From: Bos javanicus
Lineage: Eukaryota > Chordata > Mammalia > Artiodactyla > Bovidae
Length of the DNA stretch: 64,000 nucleotides
Assembly: GCF_032452875.1 (NCBI RefSeq)
Contig: NC_083885.1
Coordinates: forward strand, 64,037,925-64,101,924
Direction: 5' to 3'
The notes below the pieces were generated by a model. It saw only the letters and a list, made by a program, of their open reading frames with translations. It searched no databases and had not been told where the DNA came from. The translations under genes were made by a program, and so were the position numbers. Shown one piece after another: positions 10,621 to 22,631 of the stretch (position 1 is the stretch's first letter; every line of letters begins with the position of its first letter).

Positions 10621-10931
10621 AAGGGTGGATGACATGGGAAGAGCTTCGGAGGATATTGGGTCCAGGGGCTTCCATTTACATGAATGAGGAGGATATTTGA
10701 GTGATGGCTTATCGTTCCCTTTGGATTTTGTTTTATACTTTAGTGTAGCCTGTTTCAATCAGTTTTTGTTTTCTTTTGTTATTCTTCTACTGAAAGCATG
10801 TCTCATTAGTTATCAGTACTTCATCATGAAACTGAGCCTACTGCTGACTGCCTTTCTGTTAGGTGGGACTTCACTGTAAAACTGCATGTTCCTGGCACAG
10901 AGGCCAGGCTCTGCCGTGGAATTTAAATTTA

Positions 10932-10937
10932 AATAAA
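10932..10937 (+). other. Poly(A) signal of fusion copy 2
   Basis: AATAAA within ATTTAAATTTAAATAAACAC, the conserved end of the array's 3' UTRs. Confidence 0.65.
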
Positions 10938-10939
10938 CA

Positions 10940-11440
10940 CATTTTTGTCAAAGAGTGTCTGTGTATTTTCTAAGACTTTTCTACAGGGAATAGGTGATAG
11001 CCGTGGTTTTGCCTACATGGCTGTTATTAGGCTGAGATAGATTGACGCACGCCATACTTGTTCAGGGATTTCTTCACGAGGTGTTTGGAAAAAAGGAAGG
11101 CTTCCAAAAGTGATAGGTGTCATTCTTTTTTCCTATTGGTGTACAACTTCTAGTCTTCAAAAAGGTTTTGAATCGGGTTTTCTCACACCTTAGCTCATCA
11201 GCTGATTTTAGAAAAGCCTTTGAAGACTTATCTCACAAGAACAGAAAGAAGACAGGAGTCAAACTGATCTGGCTCCCACCATCATGTCTATGACTCCGTC
11301 AAACTCTCCAGGGAATGAGACCAAAAATTCACGAGATCATTTAAACCAGTCCGTTCACCCCAAAATGCAGTCCCCAAAGTCCAAAATCAATCAAATCCAA
11401 AAGGAAACCGAGGGATTTCCCTAGCGGTCCTGCGGGTGAG
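10940..11440. other. Intergenic module sequence
   Basis: Mirrors 6.75-7.19 kb and matches 44.06-44.56 kb. I see no SINE, LINE or coding sequence here. Confidence 0.5.
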
Positions 11441-11815
11441 ACTTAGCGCTCCCGCTGCATGCGCCGTGGTTTCCTTCCGCGGTCTGGGAACTGAGACCGC
11501 ACGTGCCTCCCTGCTTGGCCAAAGATAGAACAAAACAAATACACAGAATCTGTCGCTAAATCACTATGGAGGCCTCTTTAGTAAATCGTGGTTTGTCCTG
11601 AGCGAGTTTCCAAGGGCAATCGAATCCCTGTGATTAAGTAAAGTGGGATTATCTAGAATGGTTTGCCCCGCCCTCAGCGAATCCATGCGCCGATTGGGTA
11701 ACAGGCCGAGAGGTCCGGCATTTCTTCCAGCTCTAAACAAAGACGCTTCTCCGCCGGCCGAGTTTGAGAGCAAGTCCCCAACTGAGGAGGACCAAGGCGA
11801 GAAGGCTTCAAGGAG
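11441..11815 (+). promoter_or_regulatory. GC-rich type I promoter and exon 1 of gene b
   Basis: The region is rich in CpG (for example CTCCGCCGGCCGAG) and has an inverted CCAAT box at 11693-11697 in CGATTGGGTAAC. There is no TATAAA where type II copies have one. Exon 1 probably ends at 11815 before GTAATTGATG. The same block serves genes e and f; gene a has lost the CCAAT part. Confidence 0.65.
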
Positions 11816-12372
11816 GTAATTGATGGGAAATGTGTAAAGAGAACGCTCGAAAGTCAGGGCACGTGGAAGTGGGTTTCAGTAAGTCCTGGCTTTCTGTTCA
11901 CCTTGCATTCGCTCAGAGACCGTGTGAAATCCACCGATCTCCCTCCGGCCACACGGGAACTGTGGTTCATTTGTGGAATCTTCTGTGAGATGAGATTGTT
12001 TCCACACTCCATGGTGTCGTGTGGTGTGGTTCATTTTTCCAACAAGGGCTTTAAAGCACTGCCCTGTGGAGATTTTTGCCCACTCAGTTTCTTGTACTAT
12101 AAGATGGATGTCGGAGGAATAAGAGAATGGATTCTTGTCCCTGGTGTGAAATTCTGAGGGGGGAAAAATGCCCAGTATTGGGATGAGGGATGGTAGGGTG
12201 GATGAAAATAAAACTAATTGGCTGCATTCGTTTTTCTTTTTTCCCCCATATTTCTGAATACTGAATCTATTACTGAGGAAAAGCAAGAGGAAATTCCTTT
12301 GCATCGGGGTCAGTTGGGCACCGACTCTAGAAGCATTTGCCCAGAGTCCTACTGAAAAACTCTACAGTCGGT

Positions 12373-15350
12373 ATGGCTAATAACCAGACAAAGGGTCGTG
12401 GCCCCGTCGCCGACAGCCCCGGAGCAGAGTCGCCAGCGTCTGCGCCACGCCAAGGCACCCGAAGGGAAAACCCCGACTCCGACCTTGAAGTGTTGCGGGT
12501 CCGCTTCAGAACATTTAGCAGCTCGGACGAATCCGACCCGATCAATGCTCTGAGGAGGCTCCGTGAACTCTGCGGTCTGTGGCTGAGGCCGGATCTTCAC
12601 ACCAAGGAGCAGATGGTGGACAGGCTGGTGCTGGAGCAATTCGTGATGTGCATGCCACCGGACATCCAGGTCTTAGTCAAAAGTTGTGGTGCCGAGACTT
12701 GTAAGGATCTGGAAGAGGTGCTGAGAAAGAAGCAGAAACTGACGAAATGGGTGAGTAGGACCCTAATGACCCTGTGAGACGGAATGGTGGCATTGGGAGG
12801 TGGGAGATGAAGGAGAAGGATCAGAGGGCTTGGCTCTCAATCAGTGATTGCCAGAGGGGCGAGCACTTGGCCTGTGGCATCACTGGATATGTTTCTGTAC
12901 ATCCTCACTTTGAGGGTGTTGGTCTTTCAAATGTCATTCCCAGGAGGTGGCCTTCTAAGGTAGTATATGCAATGAATACCTTTTTGGATCTTGTGAAGGG
13001 AGACTAATCCTATTTGAATTTTTTGTCACAGGCTGTAGTCCGTGTCCAAGGCGAGGATTTTTTGATGCCAGTCTCGGGTGTTGAGATGTTAGGATCTGAG
13101 GTCAGTGAAGGGCACAGTGAGAGAGACCAAGCCAGGGAGCCCCAGTCTACAATCAATGTCGTCCCTCCAGATGAGGGCCAGCAGGAAAGCCAAGACAGGC
13201 AGCATCTGCCAGGAGGCAAGGACCTGTCGAGGAGGCAGGTGAGTGTGATGTCCTGACCTCCAGTCTGGGAGCAGGTAGAAGAGGATCGGGTGGGCGTGGT
13301 TGTGGAAGTAATTGGGAGAGTTTGGCAAAGGACAGGAATGGACCCACTGCCTCCAGGAATTCCCATGGATGCATTCCTTTCCCAGCCGTTTTCCATCCAG
13401 TGTGAGAATGAAGACAATCCATCTTTCATAGTCCTTCACCATGAAAGCTTGTGGCCCTAAGCATGAGGGCAGAGGAGTCCCGTTTCCACGGGATGGTGCT
13501 GGGTGGGTTCATCAGGGGTAAATGAACTCACAGCTGTTTCACCCATGATGGATTTCATCAGAGGCACTAATATTGGGGGATATTGTAAACACCTTGAATT
13601 GAATAACAAGTTCCCCATTGGAGTCATTTTCCCCCTCAGAATTTGGAGTATGTCTGGAGACAGTGGATTTTTTTGAAATGTGAATCGGGGGAGGAGATGC
13701 TACTGATTTCTCGTGAATAGAGCTACATAGTATAGAATAGAGCTATATAGTATAACAGCTATACTGCTTATCATCTTATTATGCCCCAGGCCACCTTCCA
13801 TGACCAAGGGAAATCCAGGCAAGGTATCAACAAGTGGTGAAGTCAGGAGCCCTAGAGCCAGAATCCTCTGTTTTCAGATTCAGGGCCTGGAGAATGTGAG
13901 ATGAGGTGGAGAAATATTTGCAAAGATAATTGGCAGAGCCAGCTGTGAAGTCTGGACTTTTGCCAGAGGTGGTCGGTATAGATCAAGGACAGACATGGGA
14001 ATCAGAAGAGGATTGCCAATCAGGGTGATGGGAAGCAGTCAGGGCATATCTCCCAAACTGATATTCAGAAAGCTGGAGTGTGAGATCAGGGTACGAGGCG
14101 GGTGGGGAAAGAGGAGACAGAGCTTGCCGAGGGCTAAGGCAGTGGGATTGACTCTGCTTGGTTGCCCCTTGTCAGGGCCAGAAAGCTCTCCCACCAGAGA
14201 CCATTCCTGAAACAGATGAACTGGAGGGTCAGACGCCCTCCAGGGAGTACTTGGTGAAGGACCTGCTGGAAGACACAGGAGTGACAAGAACCCTTTCGTC
14301 TCAAGAGCCTGAACTTCTACAGGATCGTGGTGAGTATTAAAAACTTGGAGACCACAGGATGTAATGACTGCCTCCACTGATGTCCAGGAAGGGGTACCTA
14401 GCATTCCCTTCCCTTGGTGTTGTGCGGTAGGAGTTGGTTCTCCAATGCCAACCTTCTCCATCGTCAACGTTCCAGAGTGTTTCATCAGCTAGACTCTTAG
14501 GTCGTTTGGTTGCTGGGAAGTCTGTAGCCAAGATTAGGGATGGTTCCAATGAGGCCGGCACCATGGTGAACGCTCCTTGATAAATATGGTGCTGAATCTC
14601 TTCTTTCAGCAGATCCTGGGAGGTCAGAGTGAGAGGGGAGAGTCCCCAGGAAGGAAGTGATACTTCAAATGTGGCTCCTGAAGCCTTTCCTCTTGTATTC
14701 CAGAGGGAGACGTTTCCACTCCGAGTGGATCCAGACGAGGTCCTCTGAAGAATCGCAGACATGTCAAAAGGAAGCGGGACAGCAGTCCAACTTGCCAAGA
14801 CGTGTGTCAAGAAGCAGCCACGTGTTTGGACAAAGGAGAGTTCTCAGGACAGCTCGGGTCCCATTCCGTTGGTGCTTCTGGCACCGGGGGACCCACCAGT
14901 CTTCCTGAGGGAGCAGAAACCCCGGGACGGGCACCCTCTGAATGCAGCGTCTGCAAAAAGAGCTTTCCTTATCAATCTCAGCTTACCTTGCACCAGAGGA
15001 CACACACAGGAGAGAGGCCCTTTCAATGCGACATCTGTGCCAAAGGGTTCATACAGCCTTCAGACCTGCGGGTTCACCAGCGGATCCACACTGGTGAGAA
15101 ACCCTACAGCTGTGACATCTGCCTCAAGAACTTCGCCCACAACTCCACGCTGCGTGCTCACAAGAGGACCCACACCCAGGAGAAGCCTTTCCGCTGTGAG
15201 CACTGTGACAGAGCTTTCGGCCACCGAGGGAACCTCAGTGTTCACCAACGCACCCACTCTGGACTAAAGCCCTACGTGTGCCCCGAGTGTCAAAGAGCCT
15301 TCCGTCAGCTGGGGACTTTCAAACGCCACCGGAAAATCCATTCCAGATGA
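12373..15350 (+). CDS. Gene b: intact type I ZSCAN5-like SCAN and five-finger protein (461 aa)
   Basis: Coding exons are 12373-12750, 13032-13238, 14176-14329 and 14704-15350, with donors GTGAGT after the first three and acceptors CACAG, GTCAG and TCCAG. They total 1386 nt in one open frame. Residues ~40-126 form a SCAN domain (CGLWLRPDLHTKEQ), a leucine-rich dimerisation fold. Exons 3 and 4 encode acidic linker. A basic patch (KNRRHVKRKR) near 257-268 looks like a nuclear localisation signal. Five C2H2 fingers at ~327-459 keep all ligands, with linkers HTGERPF, HTGEKPY, HTQEKPF and HSGLKPY. Overall plan and length (human ZSCAN5A is close to 500 aa) fit a ZSCAN5-type nuclear DNA-binding factor. 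Start: the ATG in GTCGGTATGGCT, aligned with the family start. It is one of two copies here with no visible lesion. Its 3' UTR holds a Bov-A2, and the poly(A) signal is at 16113. Confidence 0.85.
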
Positions 15351-15784
15351 CTGGCTCAGGACCCTGCCCTCAGGTCCAGGTCTTTTCTGTTTTAATGAGA
15401 AAATTTAGAATGATTTGTCACCTGTGTGATACAAAGTGTGGATGACAGGGGAAGGGCTTAGGAGGGTTCCACTGACGTGAATTAGGATATTTGAGTGAAT
15501 TAGGATATTTGCGTGATGACTTGTTTTTCCCTTGGATTTTGTTTTCTACTTTGCTATAGACTGTAGTTTTCTTTTTCTTTTGTGTATTTTCAATTGGAGG
15601 AGAATTGCCTTACGATTATAGACTCTGGTTTTCTTACATGTTTTCGCTTTGTGTTGTTCTTGTTCTTCCAATGAAGATGTGTCTCACCAGTTATCAGTAC
15701 CTCATCATCAGAGAAACTACTGTTGATTGCCTTCCTGCCAGGTGTGATTTCCTTGTAAAATAGGATGCTCCTAGCAGGATGGCT
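15351..15784 (+). other. Gene b 3' UTR, part before the SINE
   Basis: Non-coding sequence shared with a, e and f. It includes a local duplication of GAATTAGGATATTTG near 15480-15512. Confidence 0.6.
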
Positions 15785-16067
15785 AGAGAAAGCAATGGCA
15801 CTCCACTCCAGTACTCTTGCCTGGAAAATCCCATGGATGGAGGGGCCTGGTGGGCTACAGTCCATGGGGTCGCTAAGAATCAGACATGACTGAGCGATTT
15901 CACTTTCAATTTTCACTTTCATGCATTGGAGAAGGAAATGGCAACCCACTCCAGTGTTCTTGCCTGGAGAGTCCCAGGGATGGGGGAGCCTGGTGGGCTG
16001 CCATCTATGGTGCTACACAGAGTCGGACACGACTGAAGCGGCTTAGCAGCAGCAGCAGCAGCAGCAA
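15785..16067 (+). mobile_element. Bov-A2 SINE in the gene b 3' UTR
   Basis: A dimeric Bov-A2 ending in an AGC repeat (16046-16065). It is flanked by GATGGCTAG on both sides, a 9-bp target-site duplication. Present at the same site in genes e and f, absent from gene a and from the copy entering at the right edge. Confidence 0.9.
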
Positions 16068-16112
16068 GATGGCTAGATTAAATACAGGTTCACCTGTGTA
16101 ATTTAAATTTCA

Positions 16113-16118
16113 AATAAA
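16113..16118 (+). other. Poly(A) signal of gene b
   Basis: AATAAA in ATTTCAAATAAACAAACAC, at the conserved 3' end of type I copies. Confidence 0.7.
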
Positions 16119-16309
16119 CAAACACATTTCTATCAAAGAGCTGTGTGTTTTCTCTTCTAAGACTTTGCTACAGGTAGATGATAGCCATGGTTTTGTCTAT
16201 GTGGCCATTATTATGTTGAGATATGTTCCCTTTGTACTAGTTTGGATACTGCTTCCTTAGGTATTTAGAAAAAGAAGGCTTGTTAAATTGATAAGTGTCA
16301 TTCTTTTCC

Positions 16310-16600
16310 CCTGTTGCTGCTAACTGCTGCTAAGTCATTCCAGTCGTGTCCGACATTGTGGGACCCCATAGATGGCAGCCCACCAGGCTCCCCTGTCCCT
16401 GGGATTCTCCAGGCAAGAACACCTGACTGGGTTGCCATTTCCTTCTCCAATGCATGAAAGGGAAATGTGAAAGTGAAGTCGCTCAGTCGTGTCCGACTCT
16501 TAGTGACCCCATGGACTGTAGCCCATCAGGCTTCTCCATCCATGGGATTTTCCTGGCCAGAGCACTGGAGTTGGGCGCCATTGCCTTCTCCTCTTTTTCT
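16310..16600 (-). mobile_element. Bov-A2 SINE, intergenic
   Basis: Reverse complement of a dimeric Bov-A2, with the AGC-rich tail at 16314 and the head at about 16590. It sits at the intergenic site occupied in all modules. Confidence 0.9.
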
Positions 16601-16889
16601 CTACTGGTGTACAACCTCTGGTTTCTGTGATGCCTCTCTGAAATGGCTTCTTACAGTTGATCTCGTCAGCTGATTTTAGACAAAAGTCTTTGATGACTTA
16701 ATTCATGAGAAAAGAAACAAGATTGGGTAACCCAATTTGATTACCACCGTTGTATTACAATTATTGCACTTCTTCACAGTTGCCAAGCAGAGAAAAAATT
16801 CATTAGATCCGGAAAATCAATCTGTTTCCCCAAGAAATGCCATCCACGAAGTATAAAGTAAATAAAATACATTAGACAAAGTTTACTGC

Positions 16890-17135
16890 CAAACCAATAT
16901 GGTGGCCTCTTTAATGGTTCTTCCTGTTGGAGTCTCCATAGGAAATGGAATCTACCCAGATTATCCAAAGTGGTTCCTTTCATGCCCTTTATCCAATCAC
17001 TGGGATGATGAGGTTATGGCCGGAAACCCCTGGAGTTTCACCCAACTCTCTATAAATACAGACATTTCAGCTCCAGACACACTTTGAGAGCCAGTGCCTG
17101 ACCTGAGGAGGCTGAAGGCAAGAGACCTGGAAGGG
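16890..17135 (+). promoter_or_regulatory. CCAAT plus TATA promoter and exon 1 of gene c
   Basis: CCAAT at 16993-16997 and TATAAATA at 17051-17058, then TTTCAGCTCCAGACACAC. The first exon ends at 17135 before GTAAGCGATG. The layout is the same at genes d, g and h. Exon 1 seems non-coding. Confidence 0.7.
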
Positions 17136-17429
17136 GTAAGCGATGAGTGGGCACATCCAAGGAGGATGCCTAGAAATCAGGACACATGGGTGGGTTTCAC
17201 GAAGGTCTCACTTTCTGTTCATCCTACATTAGTTGGGAGACCTTGTGACAGGAGATCTTCCTCTAACCCCGCGTTAACAACGGTTAATCGAGCTCTTCTG
17301 CAAGGGGAGAAGACTGTTTCCACACATGTTGCTGTGAGGTGGCTTGTTTTCTTCAAGAGTTTCTGAGCGGCACCCTATGGCCATTTAAAAACTACATATA
17401 TGATTATTATTAGTTTTAAGTTTTTTAAT

Positions 17430-17722
17430 TCATTCATTTTGGCTGGGCTGGGTCTTCTTTGCTGTGAGGGCTTTCTCTAGTCGTAGCTAGTGGGGACTAC
17501 TCTCTAGCTGAGGGGTATGGGCTTCTCATTGTGGTGGCTTGTCCCATGGCAGAGCTGGGAGTCTACAGCTCGGGTTCAGTAGTTGCCCCTCTCAGGCTCA
17601 AGAGTTCTGGTGCACAGGCGTAGAGCCAGGCGGAGTCTTCCCATATGAGGGATCAAACCCATGTCCCCCTGCATTGGCAGCAGATTCTTAGCCACTGGAC
17701 CACCAAGGAAGCCCTATGGTCA
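17430..17722 (-). mobile_element. CHR-type tRNA SINE in gene c intron 1
   Basis: Reverse complement shows the head GGCTTCCTTGGTGGTCCAG and the body of a cetartiodactyl CHR SINE, followed by an A-rich end (here TTTAATTCATTC). Shared with d, g and h; replaced by L1 in the partial copy at the left edge. Confidence 0.8.
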
Positions 17723-18077
17723 TTTCTGACCAGACAGTTTTATGAAATATTGAATGAGTCGGGCAATGGTGTCCAATATTGGGATGTAGGGGAGACAGAA
17801 GGGTGGAAAAAAATGAAACCCATTTGTTTCTTTCTTTTTTTTTTTTTTGTCTCCCTAGACTTCTAACCAGTGACTTTAATGATGAGGAAAAGCAGAGGAA
17901 ATCCATTTCCATAGGTGTCAACTAGGCACCCACTTCTAGAAGCATTTGCTCAGAATCCTACTGGAAATTTCCTCCATCAATAGGGCTGAGTACCAGACAT
18001 TTTTTCAGGCTTGTGGACACATCACAGACAGCCCTGGGGCAGAGTCACCGGCATCCGTGCCACCCCAAGACACATTC

Positions 18078-21000
18078 ATGGAAAACTCAGACTGTGACCA
18101 GGAAATCTGGCACGTCCGGATCAGAACATTTAGCAGCTCAGAGGAATGGGACCCTGTCGAGGATCTGAGGAGACTCCGTGAACTCTGCCAGCTGTGGCTG
18201 AGGCCGGATCTTCACACCAAGGAGCAGATGATGGACAGGCTGGTGCTGGAGCAGTTCATGATCTGCATGCCCCTGGAGTGCCAGGTCCTGCTCAAAGAAA
18301 GTGGGGTGCAGAGTTGCAAAGACCTGGAGGACATGCTGAAAAATAAGCAGAAACCCAGGACCTGGATGAGTAGGACCTTAATGATGGGTGTGGGACAAGG
18401 AGACACGTGCAAGCTGCAGGGATCACAAGATAGGACCTGCGGGTCCTTGGCTTTGTATCAGTGGTTTCCAAACAGGTTAGAGAAGTTCACAGTTGGGCAA
18501 TTTGGGAGATACTTTTGGCTGTCTCACTCGAAGGACGTAGATCTTTTACACCAAACGGGAGCTTCTATTGTCAATGCCATTGGATGCCTGAAAGCTACAT
18601 TCCAGGTCTTATACGGACTGATCTTGATTGATTTCTCCCCTCACAGACCATAGTCTGCATACAAGGGCAGAAATATCTTGTGCGTGATCCCAATATTGAG
18701 ATGGTTGAATCCAAGGCTGGTGACATGGATGATGAGAGAGACACGTGTGGGGAGCCCCAACCCCCTGTGAGGGTCATACCTCCAGAGAATGGCCAGGAAG
18801 GAAGTCAAGAGCTGCAGAATCTGCCAGGAGCCACAAACCTATCTAGGGAGCAGGAGAGAGCGTGTAAGCAGGTAGAAGAGTCAGGTGGGTGTGGCTGCTG
18901 GAGTAATGGGGAGATTTGGCAAAGGACAAGAATGGACCCATTGCTTCCAGGAATTCCCGTGGATACATTCAGTTCCTAGGCATTTTTTCTAATCACTGTG
19001 AGAATGAAGATAATCCATCTCTGTCCCTCTGCTATGCAAGCTTCTAGTCTTAGGAGTGGGGAGAAGGGAATCCTGTCTTCCTGAAATGATGCTAGGTTCT
19101 ATTTGCTGCAAGTAAATGCACTGACAGGTGATTTACCCAAGCCACTTTGCCCAAGGGCACGTCATATTTCAGAATATGATCATTCCTTGCAACTGAAGGA
19201 GTGACTCTAAAGTGGACTCAAAATGCCCACCAGTAGACATTGGGCTTCCCTGGTGGCTCAGATGGTGAAGAATCTGCTGACAATGCAGAAGACCTGGGTT
19301 GGATCCCTGGGTCAGGAAGATCCCCTATAGAAGGGAATGGCTACACTCTAATGTTCTTGCCTGGAGAATCCCATGAACAGAGGAACCTGGCAGCTATAGT
19401 CCATGGGTTTGCAGAGAGTCAGACTAACACTTTCCCTTTCATACACTGAAGAACGAATGGAAGACAGTTGATTTGTTCAAATAAGGTTGGGTATAGGCAG
19501 GGGATGCTCTTGACTTGCATGGAGTAGAGACCAAGAATACTGGACATCATCTTCCTATGTACCGGGTAACCACCATCGCAAAGATGCATCCAGGCAAATC
19601 TCCAACAATGATGGAGTCAAGAGAGCTGGACCTAGAGTTCTTTACTTCCAGAGTCAGGGGCAGGCAGGAGTGGGTATGATTTGGAGAGACCTATGCATAG
19701 AGAAGTCAGAGTGCCAACTGTGATGTCCTGATTTGATAGCAAGATACAGTCTGTATAGATCCAGGACAGCCTTGAGTATCAGGAGATGATTATCAATCAG
19801 GGTGATGGGGTGGACCAGACGAAGTCAGGGCATATCACCTAAAATGACGTAAGTTGGAGTCTTAGATCAAGATACGAGGCAGATGGGGAAACAGGAAACA
19901 GTTTTCCATGGACTAAGGTAAATGGCTTTGACTCTGCTTGTTTGTCTCTTGTCAGGACCAGAGAGCTCTCCAGCCAGTGACTGTTCCTGAAACAGGTGAG
20001 CTGGAGCGTCAGACGCCCAGGGGGAAGTTGGAGAAGGACCTGCTGGAAGACAGGGGAGAGACAAAAACCCTTCAATCTCAAGAACCTGAACTTCTGAAGT
20101 GTCCTGGTGAGTATTCAAAACCGTGGAATTCAGCAGAGTTAGTGACTCCCTCCCATGGTGGCATGGGGCTGGGTAGCCAGCATCACCATCCTTGATGGGT
20201 GGGTGGAGATCATTGTCCAGTGCCAACCTTCTCCATCATCAACATTCTAGTGTCCCACAGTCCAGGCTCTTAGTTTGGTTGCTTGATGGGAACTTCTCAG
20301 CCAACATCAGGTTTCCAGTGAGGCCAGCAGCACAGAAAATGCTCCTTGTTATATGTGGTGCTGAATTTCTTTCAGCGAATTCTGGGAGCTTAGAGAGACA
20401 GAAGAATCCTCAAGAAGAAACTGATATTTAAAATGTGGCTCTGAACCCTTTCTTCCTGTGTTCCAGAGGGAGACGTTTCCACCACGAGTGGATCCAGAGG
20501 AGGGCCTCTGAAGTATCGCAGACATGTCAAAAGGAAGCGGGACAGCGGTCCAATGTGCCAAGACGTGTGTCAAGAGGCAGCCACGTGTTTGGACCAAGGA
20601 GAGTTCTCAGGACAGCTTGGGTCCCATTCCGTTGGTGCATCTGGCACCGTGGGACCCAGCAGTCTTCCTGAGGGAGCAGAAACCCCGGGACGGGCACCCT
20701 CTGAATGCAGCGTCTGCAAAAAGAGCTTTCCTTATCAATCTCAGCTTACCTTGCACCAGAGGACACACACAGGAGAGAGGTCCTTTCAATGCGACATATG
20801 TGCCAAAGGGTTCATACAGCTTTCACATCTGCGGGTTCACGAGCAGATCCACACTGGCGAGAAGCCCTACAGCTGTGATGTCTGCCTCAAGAAGTTCACC
20901 CACGACTCCACACTGCGCGCTCACAAGAGGACCCACACCCAGGAGAAGCCTTTCCGCTGTGAGCACTGTGACAGAGCTTTCAGCCACCGAGGGAACCTCA

Positions 21001-21113
21001 GTGTTCACCGACGCATCCACTCTGGGCTCAAGCCCTACGTGTGCCCCGAGTGTCACAGTGCCTTCCGTCAGCTTGAGACTTTCAAAGGCGACTGGAAAAT
21101 CCATTCCAAATGA
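18078..21113 (+). pseudogene. Gene c: type II ZSCAN5-like gene with lost start and two lost donors
   Basis: Exon 2 runs 17859-18365, exon 3 18647-18853, exon 4 19956-20106 and exon 5 20467-21113. The family start codon is AGG here. The next in-frame ATG (18078, MENSDCDQE) still precedes the whole SCAN domain. The donor of exon 2 reads ATGAGT instead of GTGAGT, and that of exon 3 reads GAGAGA instead of GTGAGA. Unspliced, the frame stays open through intron 2 to a TAG at 18651-18653, which would give a SCAN-only protein of about 191 aa. The finger exon is open. Fingers 1 to 4 keep their ligands, but finger 5 reads KGDWKIH, with its first histidine replaced by aspartate. Full-length protein is unlikely; a SCAN-only product is possible but unproven. 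Confidence 0.8.
19242..19445 (+). mobile_element. Bov-tA SINE in gene c intron 3
   Basis: Head GGGCTTCCCTGGTGGCTCAG and the full Bov-A-type body. Also present in d (27.55-27.75 kb), g (52.37-52.58 kb) and h (60.76-60.96 kb); absent from type I introns. Confidence 0.9.
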
Positions 21114-21494
21114 GTCACCCAGGACCCCACCATCAGGTCCAAGTGGCGTCTGCTCCTAGAAGGAAATTCTGGATTATTTGTCACTTAGGTGATACAAAGA
21201 AAGGGTGACATGTGAAGAACTTACAATCATACTGGAACCCGATGGGGTTCCATTCACATGATTTAGGTGAATATTTGAGTGATGACTTATCTTTCCCTTC
21301 AGAATTTGTTTTCTACTTTAGTGTAGCCTGTGTTTTCTTCTTTCAGTGAATGCAGGTCTCATTAGTTTTCTTCTTCGTGAAACTGAGGTGACTGCTGATT
21401 GTCCCCCCATTAGGGAAGATTTCATCATAAAGTAGGATGCTCCTAGCAGAGTGTCCAGATGAAAAAGAGGATCACCAGTGAAATTTAAATTTCA

Positions 21495-21500
21495 AATAAA
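21495..21500 (+). other. Poly(A) signal of gene c
   Basis: AATAAA in TTTCAAATAAACAAAGACAT, conserved in the type II copies. Confidence 0.7.
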
Positions 21501-21547
21501 CAAAGACATTTCTGTCAAATAAGTGTCCTGTGTATTTCCCCTTACAA

Positions 21548-21828
21548 GATTTTTTTTCTTTATTTTATTTTTTATCTTTACTATCTTGTATTGTTTTTGC
21601 CATGTATCAACATGAATCTGCCCAGGTATACACATGTTCCCCAACGTGAACCCTCCTCCCTCCTCCTTCCCTGTATCATCCCTCTGGGTCGTCCCAGTGT
21701 ACCAGCCGAAAGCATCCACTGTCGTGCGTCGAACTTGGACTGGAGACTCGTTTCATATATGATATTAGACATGTTTCAATGCCATTCTCCCAAATCATCC
21801 CACCCTATCCCCAAGATTTTTTATATGG
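21548..21828 (-). mobile_element. L1 3' end, solo truncated
   Basis: Only the L1 3' UTR and tail are present, read on the minus strand, as in the 3' parts of the L1s at 1-1065 and 31.4-32.6 kb. CAAGATTTTT occurs at both ends and may be the target-site duplication. Mirrored at 25.14-25.43 kb and repeated at 54.71 and 58.31 kb. Confidence 0.8.
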
Positions 21829-21889
21829 AGTAGATGATAGCTGCGGTTTGTTACATGGCCATTATTATGTGGAAATATCATCCCTCTGT

Positions 21890-22105
21890 AAGGCTTCCCC
21901 AGTGACTCAGCGATAAACAATCCACCTGCACCATACAAGACCCAGGTTCCATCCCGTCATCAGGAAGATCCCCTGGAGAAGGGAATGGTAACCTACTCCA
22001 GTATTCTGCCTGGAGAATCCCATGGACAGAGGAGCCTGGCAGGCTATGGTCTGTTGGGTTGCAAAGAATCGGACATGACTGAAGCGACTGAGCACCCACG
22101 CGAGC
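21890..22105 (+). mobile_element. Bov-tA SINE near the left arm end
   Basis: Diverged tRNA-like head (GGCTTCCCCAGTGACTCAGC) and body. Its mirror copy is at 24.87-25.08 kb. Confidence 0.8.
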
Positions 22106-22344
22106 ATTTAAAGTAACTGTATTCTTTTGGAATTATGAACTGTTAGGTAATGTAATATTAATGCCCATTTGAACACTGAGATTCTAGGGTGTCTCTGCTT
22201 GAAAAGATTCTTCAAGGTAGCACTCTTTCATCCCACCTGGCTCTCCTCCAGCAGAAATGAAGAGAGCTCATTTGGAGCAGAATGGAGATCATGAAGTATT
22301 TCTTTTCAAAGAATCAGCGTTTTCTTCTATTAATTAGCCTGGGA

Positions 22345-22628
22345 ATTTGTTGGGGGCGGCAAACTCAAGGATGATATTGTAATAGATATTGGTGTCTGGC
22401 TGCTCACACTTAAAAGCCAATACAGAGGCCAGGTTGGGGGAAAGGAAAGTTAGCTTTATTTTGGATACCAGAAACTGTTGAAAGTGAAAGTGTATTTGCT
22501 TAGTCAAGTCCAAGTCTTTGCAACCCCATGGACTGTAGCCTATCAGGCTCCCCCGTCCATGGCATTTTCTGGGCAAGAGTACTGGACTGGGTTGCCATTT
22601 CCTTCTGCAACAACTGTGGAGGGCAGGG
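22345..22628 (-). mobile_element. LTR-like end with inserted Bov-tA, left copy
   Basis: 22345-22470 read on the minus strand is the inverted copy of 24500-24610, with AATAAAGCTAACTTTCC and a U5-like end. 22480-22610 is a Bov-tA fragment. Inverted homology with the right arm ends at about 22628 in CAACAACTGTGGAGGG. Confidence 0.45.
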
Positions 22629-22631
22629 CAC

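Larger units (their letters stand above)
9580..22628 (+). repeat. Module M2, left arm of the first full inverted repeat
   Basis: Contains the FAM32A fusion, gene b and gene c. Positions mirror those of M3: stop codons at 21113 and 25855 and arm ends at 22628 and 24338 give a constant sum near 46967. The centre is near 23483. Confidence 0.85.

Noticed and set aside
15785..16101. Open frames of 60-98 codons inside Bov-A2 and Bov-tA copies
   Set aside because: They are chance frames of SINE consensus sequence that recur at every copy.
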